A stretch of 64,000 nucleotides of DNA from Biomphalaria glabrata (Eukaryota > Mollusca > Gastropoda > Planorbidae), in NCBI RefSeq assembly GCF_947242115.1, contig NC_074720.1:31720645-31784644 (forward strand). Direction: 5' to 3'. The position numbers and the translations under genes were made by a program. This document shows, in pieces, positions 55,480 to 64,000 of this stretch. The notes under the pieces are model-generated. The model did not search any database. It was not told the DNA's origin and saw nothing but the letters and a program-made list of their open reading frames with translations. Position 1 is the first letter of the stretch, and each line of letters starts with the position of its first letter.

Positions 55480-56115
55480 CCTTTTTATTTGGATTGATTC
55501 ATAATTGGTTAGGGAAATGAATTTATGTAAACTGCTTCCACTTGATTCCAGAATGGGAAGTGAGAGAGATGGCGTGATAAAAATATGTACCAGACAGACA
55601 TACAGACAGACAGAAATGACATAAGCTTTGCAACAGCAAAATAGAAAAAAAAAATACTTTAAAAAATCAAAGCTTCTCTGAGAGGAAAAACCATGAAATC
55701 TGTGACATCTAACTCAACACTTCAGGGCTCTCTTTCCTATATAATTAATTACCACTAATAGATTAATTAATTAGTTGTTTTATTTTCTTGATTCATGTAT
55801 TGTCATCGACTGTGAATAATTTTTAAAAATTTCAACTTGATCCTAGGACGGGAATAAAAAAAAAAACAAGTACAAAATGTAATAAGGGGAATAACTCCAC
55901 ATATACAGTCACATATCCAAATACTGTTGGACTTATTTACCTTTTTTACAAAACAAATTACCTATGATTTATTAACTAATGAGATTTTTTTGAATATTGT
56001 TTTGTTAGGTAAAACAAAAATTTGTCTAAAGTTTCACTTGATCCGACAATGGGTCAGGGAGAAATAACATGAACTAGAATTGCACCAGAAAGACAGACAG
56101 ACGAAAAACCTTTTA
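55480..56115 (+). repeat. Cluster of three D2 repeat copies
   Basis: D2 bodies at about 55520-55640, 55815-55890 and 56020-56115. Each has a TTGATCC motif, an A-rich part and usually a CAGACAGACAG run. Confidence 0.65.
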
Positions 56116-56254
56116 ATAAAAAAATATTTGATTGGTATTTGTTTTGTGCAGTCTCAGAAATATAGAAGAAAGTTTAAAATAGAACCATTATTATGTAATG
56201 TAAATTTTTACTATATTTTTAGTGCGAAATATTCTTCTTTCATCATAATGTGAA

Positions 56255-56545
56255 GGTTGGGAATACGCTACTTTTCGAAACGTTGACTTAATGTCCGGAA
56301 TCAATGGTAGTTCTGAGAACAAAGATAAAGGCACATTCTTCGTCCCATATGCTAGGACAAATTTGTACAAATATTCCTTCTTCCCTAGTGCTACTAGAGC
56401 ATGGAATGGGTTGCCTGAGCTAGCCAGGAAAACCAGTGACTTGGCAGAATTTAAGTCATTGGTTAATATGCATGACTAAATGCATGACGCGTAGAACGTA
56501 ATCATCTTCTTTTTTGAAGTAACGTCTGTATTATATAAGAAGAAG
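56255..56545 (+). pseudogene. LINE C-terminus and 3' tail
   Basis: Reads NKDKGTFFVPYARTNLYKYS, then FFPSATRAWNGLPELA and a stop after NMHD. This is the common ending of Jockey/CR1-like LINEs (FFPSAxRxWNxLP). The 3' UTR holds ATGACGCGTAGAACG and CTTCTTTTTTGAAGTAACG and ends in AAGAAGAAG. Severely 5'-truncated. Confidence 0.8.
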
Positions 56546-56765
56546 AAGTAGACTCTGTTGGATCCCCTTTATTTATCGATGTGAGCTAATCTCTTGTTTA
56601 AAACAATATATTCAGACAAGCTACTAAGTAGAGGAACAACAAGTGAACTTTTAAGAACGAAGACCACAGAGTTGATTTGTTCAACAACAAAACCAAGGTT
56701 TTCTTCATCTTCCCATTGACATCCCCTCAGTAACTCCCTAAACACACACACACACACTCACACAT
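56546..56765. other. No gene seen
   Basis: Contains a short (CA)n run. Confidence 0.3.
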
Positions 56766-57125
56766 GTGCGATGGAAGAAAATTGTATCCCGAAGGTCATT
56801 CTCAATGGACAACTTGCGACTGGCTCAAGAAAAACTGGTCGTCCTCGCCTTTGATAGGAGGATATAATCAATTGGGAAGACGTAGCCTTAGACAGCACTA
56901 AGTGGAGAGAGATGGTGACCAAGAAGCTATTGACAGCCCATTGGACTAACAGCTCTGAAAGAAATACTGCAAAATGAACAATAGCAGGCTCCAGTACTAC
57001 TTAAGCGAATGCCACCTTAAACTGCGATATATGTGGACTGGAAGTCCTCTCGAAAATAGGGCTCCACGGTCACATAAAAATGTGTTGTACGAGGTGGACC
57101 ATAGTCGCTAAGACTGAAGAAGGCC
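56766..57125 (+). pseudogene. LINE C-terminal fragment with Cys/His motif
   Basis: Reads ILNGQLATGSRKTGRPRL, INWEDVALDSTKWREMV, and, in a neighbouring frame, LNCDICGLEVLSKIGLHGHI, then KMC. The block order (GRPxL, WExxALDRxxWR, then CxxC...SKIGLxxH...C) parallels the end of LINE-1, but the sequence is a different family. Frameshifts and stops are present. Confidence 0.7.
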
Positions 57126-58592
57126 GACAACAACACATATAATGAAAACATGAATGAAAGTACACACACATATTTTTTTATAGGTAATTTTCATTCTAAG
57201 ATCTAAGGGTCTTTTGGGTAGCGTGTGAAGGCCTAGAAAAAGTCTTACTCTTGAGTCAGAAAGAAGAAAAGGGGTGGGGGTGGAGGTCAAGGACAATAGC
57301 CCGCAATGTAACATTTGACCTAAGCGTACCAATGTAATGTCTTTTTATTTTATAAAGGCAGACAAATGTAACACGTCTGCTTGTGTAGCCTCGGACTCTT
57401 GGTTTGACCTCCGAGTCCCATCTGTGTAAGGGTGGATGGACAGGAAAAAAACTATACTCGAAAACAGTTAGTTATCACACAAGAGAAATAAAACACAGCT
57501 TCGATGTGTGAATACCTCCAGATCCACGTGACAAACTTTTGACCCACCAAAGACACCCATTTATCGTGTGTTGTTTCTGGTTCAGGAGGGACATTTCACG
57601 TACACTATTTTTGACTTATCAAGTCTTCGTTTGATCTAAATCTAAGTTTATTGTAAGTAGAACACATTTACAAATATTTTAAGATGTTTTACGATCTCAT
57701 TTTGTCTCCTTTTCTTTTGCAATATATGTCTTCAAATAAATAAATGATTGTAATGTAACGTTAACGAGGATACTTCCAAAGAGACAACTATCAAAGACTT
57801 ATCCTTGCGCTAATCTAGTCGAGCATGGTGATTGAATGCTGAAACTCTTGTTAGTTTTCCTGACCGGACTCAGACGACCCGTTCCGAACTCTAATAAGGA
57901 AGAAGGAGCACTCGTACAAATTTGCCCTATCATATGGAATAAGAAAATACTTACAGCTATCTTTGTACTTTATGAGGTTGTGGTCATTGTTAGTCATTGT
58001 ATCTTTGTGTTCTACAATTTAATGTATTACAATTTACTAAAAATATAAGCATATCATTCTGATTAATGCATTGTACTAAAATATGAATTCCTTATACAAA
58101 AATGGTTCTTATAAAAGTGTTCCAATTATAGTCCATGGAATTTCAATGGATTACTTTTTTAAAAATAATTTTGCCTTTTAAAATTTCGTACGCAGTGGCT
58201 TATACAAAACATTTTATAGCATATTATTTTTTAAACAGACTACATTCATGTGGTATCAGTATCTCTATTCCAAGTGCTAAAATCAAATTCATAAACATAT
58301 ATTTACACTTGACCACACCAACACCATTTGGAAACTCATTTAACCTAAAACCTAGAGACACCACACAACAGAATACAATATAACTAATAATAAATAAAAC
58401 AATGAAGCAAACTGTACACACAAAAACAAACAGGTATTTTTTAATCCGTATGCTGGGACGGACTCTTAGAATGCTCATTCCTCATTAGTCTCATCAGAGA
58501 ATTAAGCTGCACAGCCAGTAAACAAATACTTTAGTTAAGTCTCTAACATGTGAGACGTCCTTTGACAACTATTTAATTTTTCCCCCCTGCAG
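57126..58592. other. Upstream flank of the Ser/Thr-rich gene
   Basis: AT-rich, with no confident exon. It ends at a strong acceptor TTTTTCCCCCCTGCAG, so at least one upstream, probably untranslated, exon must exist here or further left. Confidence 0.45.
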
Positions 58593-58814
58593 TGCTGAAA
58601 GAGAATGGCAGAGGAGGACGACAGAGGGATGGCTTTGAAAGTGCAGATGGAGGAGCTCGGTCCTGAGGTTGCTGAGCTGCTGGAGTCCGTCAATGGCGCA
58701 GGAGTGGACAGAGAAGCTGTGGTTGTCCAGATTGTGCAAGACGTCTTTGTCACGGAGCATTCGAGAAGCGAACCTGACCCCGCCTCGTCCTGCACAGAGG
58801 CATCAGGAGAAACG
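58593..58814 (+). CDS. Ser/Thr/Pro-rich gene, first coding exon
   Basis: Coding begins at the ATG at 58605, 12 bases after the acceptor, and ends at ACG|GTAAGT in phase 0. 70 residues: MAEEDDRGMALKVQMEELGP, EVAELLESVNGAGVDREAVV, VQIVQDVFVTEHSRSEPDPA and the rest. It is acidic and probably helical for the first 50 residues, then polar. No signal peptide or membrane segment, so it is likely cytosolic or nuclear. The helical part looks like a small globular N-terminal domain; I do not recognise it. GC content and codon use are higher than the surroundings, as expected of a host exon. Confidence 0.8.
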
Positions 58815-59003
58815 GTAAGTTTTGTCAAAAAGAGACAAAAAATGGATTTTGAAGGCTAGAAAATAAAATAGTGTTGGGAATGGGGAGTTGTTATGCGGGC
58901 AATTTATTGAGAGTATTCTGGGCAAAATAAACATTTAGACCAACTATTTAAAGTTTTAAACGGTAGCGAAATACGGGTATTAGCTAATCTCTCTCTGTCT
59001 CTG

Positions 59004-59215
59004 TTTTTCTCTTTGGCTCTCTCTTTCTCTGTTTATGTCACTCTCTCTGTCGGACTATCTGTCGGTCTCTCTGTCTGTCTCTCTGTCTGTCTCTCTGTAT
59101 GTCTCTCTGTATGTTTCTATGTATCTCTGTCGGACTATCTGTCGGTCTCTCTGTCGTTCTCTGTCTGTCTCTCTGTATGTTTCTCTGTCTGCCTGTCTCT
59201 CTGTCTCATGAAATA
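59004..59215. repeat. (TCTG)n/(TCTC)n microsatellite
   Basis: CTGTCTCTCTGT-type units; frames through it are artefacts. Confidence 0.93.
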
Positions 59216-59529
59216 AATAAATAAAAATATATATAATAAATTTGATCGTAAACAAATATTTCAATGTCGTCCATATTATTTGATAGATGAATACCGTTGC
59301 CCCATTGATTCATAAATGTCTCCATTTTGTTTGATTTATATTGGATGGCCAGTTTTTAGTGTACTGTGTACTATGTCAATATTGATGGACAAATGTCAGA
59401 ACTGTTAAGCATTTCGTTTAGTTCAATGAAGTTTTATCGTCTTCATAAAAACTTTTTTTCAGTGCATCGTCTCAAAATAACTTTGTACTCATTCGTAAAT
59501 TATCTTAAAATACTTTGAGTCCATCAGTG

Positions 59530-59722
59530 AACTATGTCTAAGTTACTTTGTGTTCATTGGTGCACTATGTCTAAGTTTCTTTGAGTTCATTGGAGCACTA
59601 TGTCTAAGTTACTTTGCGTTCATTGGAGCACTATGTCTAAGTTACTTTGTGTTCATTGGTGCACTATGTCTAAGTTTCTTTGCGTTCATTGGAGCACTAT
59701 GTCTAAGTTTCGTTGAGACCAA
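59530..59722. repeat. 33-bp tandem repeat, about 5.5 copies
   Basis: Units of CATTGGNGCACTATGTCTAA plus GTTNCTTTGNGTT. One plus frame is open through the array (unit FIGALCLSYFA) and stays in frame with the next exon, but the normal acceptor of that exon is good, so this is probably intron. Confidence 0.9.
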
Positions 59723-59759
59723 TTTAAAAAAAAATCAATTTGATCTACTAATGACGCAG

Positions 59760-59903
59760 GATTATCCAAGCCTGGACGAATTGCAACAAGACACATCTGA
59801 GAGTGCCAAGGAAAACAATCCTGCACCAACTAGATATCGACCTCTGGTACCCAAGTCACAGTCCTTAGCACTAAAGTTTGCAAAAATGCAACTTTCCAAA
59901 AAG
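59760..59903 (+). CDS. Ser/Thr-rich gene, exon 2
   Basis: 144 bases, phase 0 at both ends, acceptor AATGACGCAG, donor AAG|GTTTGT. Encodes DYPSLDELQQDTSESAKENN, then PAPTRYRPLVPKSQSLALKF and AKMQLSKK. Polar, with no known domain; the basic end AKMQLSKK continues into exon 3. Confidence 0.8.
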
Positions 59904-60029
59904 GTTTGTTTCAATTATTGTACATTTGTTTTCAAAACTAGGGCTTTTAGTAAAAAAAAAAGTTTTAGTATAAATATAGGGTTATAAAATAAAATAAAAT
60001 AACTTTTTTTTGTGTGTAAATCTGTTCAG

Positions 60030-60383
60030 GTAAATAGCATTTCAGCTCGTCTAGCTCATGCTGATCACCCGAAACGCAATCCCGAGTCTAAATTCTATAG
60101 GCCTACTTTTCGCTCACGTCGATTGCCAGAACCCATCCCGCTACCATCAAGAGATTCTAGTACTGCCAGCAGTAGCGCAGATGCTGACAAAGAGCAGGAC
60201 CCTGCTGCTACAAGCCGGGAAGAAGCCTCTGCCCCTACAAGCAAGGAAGAAGCCTCTGCCATTACAAGCAAGGAAGCCCATGCTGCTACAAGCCGGGAAC
60301 ATCCATCTGCTCCTACAAGCCAGACTACGGGAAATTCAAATCTAGACAGAATTGGAAACGATGCCATTGGTAGCACATCAAAA
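60030..60383 (+). CDS. Ser/Thr-rich gene, exon 3
   Basis: 354 bases, phase 0 to phase 0, acceptor TCTGTTCAG, donor AAA|GTAAGT. It starts VNSISARLAHADHPKRNPES with arginine-rich FRSRRLPEP. A Ser/Ala/Glu segment then has four or five imperfect 12-residue repeats of the type EEASAPTSK (ATSREEASAPTSKEEASAIT and on). The region is predicted disordered. The repeats are encoded by near-identical 36-base units, a sign of local slippage. Confidence 0.82.
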
Positions 60384-60829
60384 GTAAGTTTTTTTTGTAC
60401 GCATTTCAGAATAGTTTCGGGTGGTGAAAGAAGAAGCTGACTTTATGTTGGCATGTTTTTTTTTATTGAAACGAGGACGAGGGACTATTTGTTACATTGC
60501 TAAGGATAGCGTATAGATATCACCATCACTAAAGTCTAGCTTCTCAGGAAGCTTAGTGCCCCTTTTTAAAAATCATATACCATCACAAAATAACAGCTTT
60601 CTTTTGATAACAGAAACATGCGAAAATAAATACAAATGCAAATATCAGCACATATACGGATAACATTCAATCTGTTTAATGTTGACATTGCTATGAGTTA
60701 TTTATAGTAATTTTTATCGTTAAAGGGAGGTAAAAATGCCTTCTTATATGGATATTATAAAACATGCATCCAATTAAATGTACTCCAACAGCTGTCAATT
60801 GACAAAAGTAAAATAAGAATGTCTGGTAA

Positions 60830-61060
60830 AATGGAATGTGTAGCCCAGAGGATAAGTACGCTTGAACTTGGCTTGGCTACTTATCAAAGGGAGCTCGAGA
60901 TTTGACACCGGACTAGAGCAGAGATGTGTTAATGAGTGCCTAAAAGCATCACAGAAAGAATTTCCTTAGGCTGGAAAATGTAAATCCACAAATAAGATTG
61001 GACCATAGCTTTAGGAGCATGCTATAACCATGAAAGTTGCGCTATTTAAAAAAAAACATC
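60830..61060 (+). repeat. SINE-B, plus copy
   Basis: Head GTAGCCCAGAGGATAAGTAC with B box GCTCGAGATTTGACACC; body AGATTGGACCATAGC, then GCATGCTATAACCATGAAAG. Pairs with 53305-53535. Confidence 0.75.
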
Positions 61061-61097
61061 TTAAAGAATTTGATAATTTCAAGTTAACTTTTATTTT

Positions 61098-61099
<2 letters not shown>

Positions 61100-61171
<72 letters not shown>
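61100..61171. repeat. (TC)n(TA)n microsatellite
   Basis: TC run passing into about 25 TA units. Confidence 0.95.
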
Positions 61172-61173
<2 letters not shown>

Positions 61174-61380
61174 CCAGTGTCCTATTGTCAATAATGGGGC
61201 ATACTTGATTCGTTTTGGAACTCGCCCCTTTTAAATGTAATACAAGATTTAGTTGTTCACTTTACAATTTTGTACATTGCTCCATTGCTTGCTAACATTT
61301 TCTGTGCACACTTGATAATTCTCAAAGTGATCAATGACGAAGTCATACAATCTATTTTTTGTTCGACTCCTTCTGTTCAG

Positions 61381-61596
61381 AATCCTTGGCTATCTATCAG
61401 CTCTGCGCCAGGACCAAGTGTAGCAACAAATTCTTATGGAAAGGCTTCTGAAGCCCCTGCACCTGCCGGCCCACCTGTCGACTCGGTGTCAGGAACAAGT
61501 GTATCGCCTAGTTCGGATATAGATGCTTCGGATGACCCTAGAAGCCAATCTGTTATCACATTTTTTCCAAGGCCTGGCTTACCGGAATTTGTTACA
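61381..61596 (+). CDS. Ser/Thr-rich gene, exon 4
   Basis: 216 bases, phase 0 at both ends, acceptor CTGTTCAG, donor ACA|GTAAGT. Encodes NPWLSISSAPGPSVATNSYG, then KASEAPAPAGPPVDSVSGTS and a last part SVITFFPRPGLPEFVT. Pro/Ser/Ala-rich, disordered. FFPRPGLPE is echoed by PFFPTLGVPE at the end of exon 5, so exons 4 and 5 may share a short linear motif, FFP(x)xGxPE. Confidence 0.82.
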
Positions 61597-62706
61597 GTAA
61601 GTTGTTAGACGCTTAAGTTTTTTAGCCTAAGTCAGTGTAATGGACAATTTGAGATAATTTAAACTAAAAATAGCCAATCAACAAAAGGCATTTTTGAGGC
61701 TATGTACATCCTTAAGATGATTCTTGCTGCCTGTCGGAAGGCGATATTTCTTTAAACTGCCTCATCAGAAAGGTCTTTGACAATGTCAAGAAACTTTGCA
61801 TTGTTTCTAATGAAACTCAATCAGTGCATTGCCAGAGCAAATAAAAAAAAATAAATTATCACTTTCAAACCTTGTGAAGAAGATGTAAAGGTTTGTTGGT
61901 GTGTCCCACAGTTAACGAGGGTGTCATGTGGCCAGCACAACCATCCGCCTTAACATTTCCCCAACTTACGTCAAGTACCCATTAGAAGTGGGGTGATTCA
62001 GGAGCTCCCAAAAAATATCAAAATTTATACAATGAATATTAGCTTTTTCTTCACTGCAACTACTACAACTACTACTAATAGTAATTATACTATGAAGAAC
62101 CGGTACATGGAGACAAATTGTCTTGCTATAGTTTATTACACTTACCAAAGTTATAAAAGAGGTCAACATTAATATGTATGAAAGTAAAGGCATCTTTTCA
62201 GATATTGCCCCCTATGGTTAAAAATAAAGTTCCTCTGATTATATGGCCGACAATTAAACAAGGTGGTCCAGCGTCAGCTCAGCTACCCAAATGATTGGGT
62301 TAACTCAAATACCTAGCCCTCACAGACATTTGACACTACTTATTTTTTAAAGTGATTTTCAATTTAGAAATCAGACTCCATAGTTCAAAATTTTAAATCT
62401 GTAACTGTATAAACTTATAAAGTACGTACTGACCTTTCAAATTGTGAATGGTGACACTATGATGCCAAGGAATTGAACAAGGCGTAGGACAACCATTTTC
62501 TTATAATCTCGATCTTCATGTGTACACCAGGTAAAAGGTTTCATGGCGTCATCTTTGTAGTGTATTTCATTACGAAATGATTTCATTTTGTTCATTACTG
62601 TTCAGTTCCCTTTTATTATTAAAGTTCTAATACTTTGTGATCAGAAAATAGTTTATTTGCTATAGAACTGAAGGGGATTTATTTTCTAATTATTTTAAAT
62701 TTACAG
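61597..62706. other. Intron 4 of the Ser/Thr-rich gene
   Basis: AT-rich, with a minus-strand SINE-A body at 61830-62015; ends AAATTTACAG. Confidence 0.75.
61830..62015 (-). repeat. SINE-A body, minus strand
   Basis: Contains the complement of GGGTACTTGACGTAAGTTGG and of AAGGCGGATGG; the tRNA-like head is missing. Confidence 0.7.
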
Positions 62707-62847
62707 AGCCCTTCAGCCAGCAATCGCCAGAGAGATCTTTCGCCACTGAAGGTTCCGCGGACAACACATGCACGACCTATCGGCACTGAGAGGACAGCAT
62801 GTCCTTTGCCTTTCTTTCCAACTCTAGGTGTTCCCGAGACCATTCCG
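62707..62847 (+). CDS. Ser/Thr-rich gene, exon 5
   Basis: 141 bases, phase 0 at both ends, acceptor AAATTTACAG, donor CCG|GTAGGT. Encodes SPSASNRQRDLSPLKVPRTT, HARPIGTERTACPLPFFPTL and GVPETIP. Basic and proline-rich; SPLK is a possible proline-directed phosphorylation site. Unknown function. Confidence 0.82.
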
Positions 62848-63351
62848 GTAGGTTGAAGGGTTGATATACAGGATGAAATAGTGAACTTTCCTCATTTTAA
62901 CTACTTTACAAAACAACGCCTTGTTCCAACTTTTAAAAATATTTTCACGACATTTTTGTAGTGTTAAAAAAAATGTCCATTGTGAGTTTAATTCTTCCTT
63001 CATTTTTGAGTCTATTTCGTGCCCCAAACGAAAGAGCTGTGAATATTTGTTGGTGTGGTGCTAAGATGTCTGACTATTTGTTGGTGTGGTGCTAAGATGT
63101 GCACACAAACTAATTGTATCGCTTTAGAAAAACACAACGTCAACACTTTCTTCTTTTGTACACCGGATACACCAAAATGCTATTTAGTTTTTTCGCCAAC
63201 TATGAAAATCTCCCATTATGTTGACTATTAGAGCTGGTTGCTTTTTTTTTTTTACTTCTTATAAGTGATGATACTTATACCAATTGGTTCTTTAGAAATT
63301 TGGCACAAATTTTATTTTGTTTTGACTTGTACCCTTAATTTTTCTTTATAG
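62848..63351. other. Intron 5 of the Ser/Thr-rich gene
   Basis: Contains a duplicated TATTTGTTGGTGTGGTGCTA (about 63042 and 63074); ends TTTCTTTATAG. Confidence 0.75.
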
Positions 63352-64000
63352 AGCCAGCCAACAATGACCACCGACACTAGTAACGTATCTGCAACTTGGC
63401 CATCAGTTATTCCTTGTCAAGAGAACGTTCCAATTAATCCAGCTTCGGTCACTTCCGGTCAAGCATCACTGAGCTCATCTGACAACGCTGTTTCGAGAGC
63501 CGTGGACCATCCAGACAGACAAACTATTGATTCTGGTCAGGGATATTATGAACCGCCCTTTTATGAAATTACAGACACTACTTATAGTATACCAGCAGTT
63601 GGTTCTGATCAAAGTCATGTTACAACGAACCCGACTTTGGTCATTTCCGGTCCAATGCATCAAGCATCACTGATCTCGTCGGACTACGCTGTTCCAAGAG
63701 CACTGGACCATCCAGACAGGCAATCTAATGAATCTAGTCAGGATTATTATGTAACGCAATTCTATGACAATAGAGACAGTACTCAAAGCATGGCAGCGGT
63801 CGATTCTGATGAAAGACAAGTTACAACTTATCCGACATTGGTCACTTCCGGTCCTATGCATCAAGCATCAATGATCTCGTCTGACTACGCTGTTCCAAGA
63901 GCATTAGACCATCCAGACAGGCAATCTATTGAATCTGGTCAGGGATATTATGTACCGCCCTACTATGACAATAGAGACAGTACTCATAGTATGGCAGCGG
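63352..64000 (+). CDS. Ser/Thr-rich gene, exon 6 (repeat exon, runs off the end)
   Basis: Phase-0 start after acceptor TTTCTTTATAG; 216 codons remain open to the window edge. After a Thr/Ser-rich lead (SQPTMTTDTSNVSATWPSVI), tandem protein repeats follow: starts near 63439, 63631 and 63832, periods 192 and 201 bases (64 and 67 residues). Each has TLVTSGPMHQASLISSDYAV, PRALDHPDRQS, a Gly-Gln-Tyr-Tyr patch and FYDNRDSTQSMA. Repeats differ by scattered substitutions, so they are older than simple slippage. The product is not recognised. The alternation of acidic, aromatic and Ser/Thr residues suggests a long repetitive, perhaps assembly-forming protein; that is inference. Confidence 0.82.

Larger units (their letters stand above)
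58815..59759. other. Intron 1 of the Ser/Thr-rich gene
   Basis: Phase 0; contains a CTGT microsatellite and a 33-bp tandem array listed separately. Confidence 0.75.
60384..61380. other. Intron 3 of the Ser/Thr-rich gene
   Basis: Contains SINE-B and a TC/TA microsatellite; ends TTCTGTTCAG. Confidence 0.75.

Noticed and set aside
59013-59264. Open frames on both strands rich in Ser/Val/Cys or Arg/Asp/Thr
   Set aside because: Products of the CTGT/CTCT microsatellite.

Overview
The window looks like nuclear DNA of a heterobranch (pulmonate-type) gastropod. It is AT-rich, with host exons far apart, long introns and very dense interspersed repeats: tRNA-derived SINEs, many families of LINE 3' tails, hAT transposons and small Ty3/gypsy-type elements. 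Short TCTAGATC runs are also frequent. The snail assignment is inference from repeat style and from a C-type lectin gene; no species is claimed. Nothing prokaryotic, no CRISPR array and no rRNA cluster was seen.

Host genes. Four candidates are supported by splice signals. (1) A secreted C-type lectin-like gene on the plus strand (38558-49031) has four exons joined by phase-1 introns. Intron 2 is 7.1 kb and packed with transposon debris. (2) A Ser/Thr/Pro-rich gene on the plus strand begins at 58605 and runs off the window end. Its six visible exons all have phase-0 junctions, and the last carries 67-residue tandem repeats. (3) A small two-exon candidate lies on the minus strand (22001 to 21033). 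(4) A terminal exon lies on the plus strand (12833-13138). Only the lectin is recognised as a family.

Layout. 1-12,000 holds repeats: two solo LTRs, an element with inverted ends containing a 93-bp tandem array, SINEs and LINE tails. 15,060-20,570 is a nested LINE locus. A young LINE whose 5' half is inverted sits inside the endonuclease region of an older LINE, with an 11-bp target duplication, and is followed by a 269-bp tandem array. 22,111-22,829 is a solo LTR and 24,996-25,719 a TA-flanked MITE. 26,440-32,400 is a three-level nest: an unclassified repeat is split by an internally deleted hAT, which is itself split by a hairpin-rich element and by a 2.5-kb LTR element with identical LTRs. 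A second copy of the hairpin-rich element is at 34,112-36,167. 41,470-48,557 (lectin intron 2) holds LINE and hAT remnants and the gag end of an LTR element with a long charged repeat. 50,670-57,130 is a graveyard of MITE, SINE and LINE fragments. 58,590-64,000 is the Ser/Thr-rich gene.

The genes do not form a pathway. What links the region is successive layers of insertion whose order can be read from target-site duplications. All homology calls were made by eye from motifs; no database search was run.
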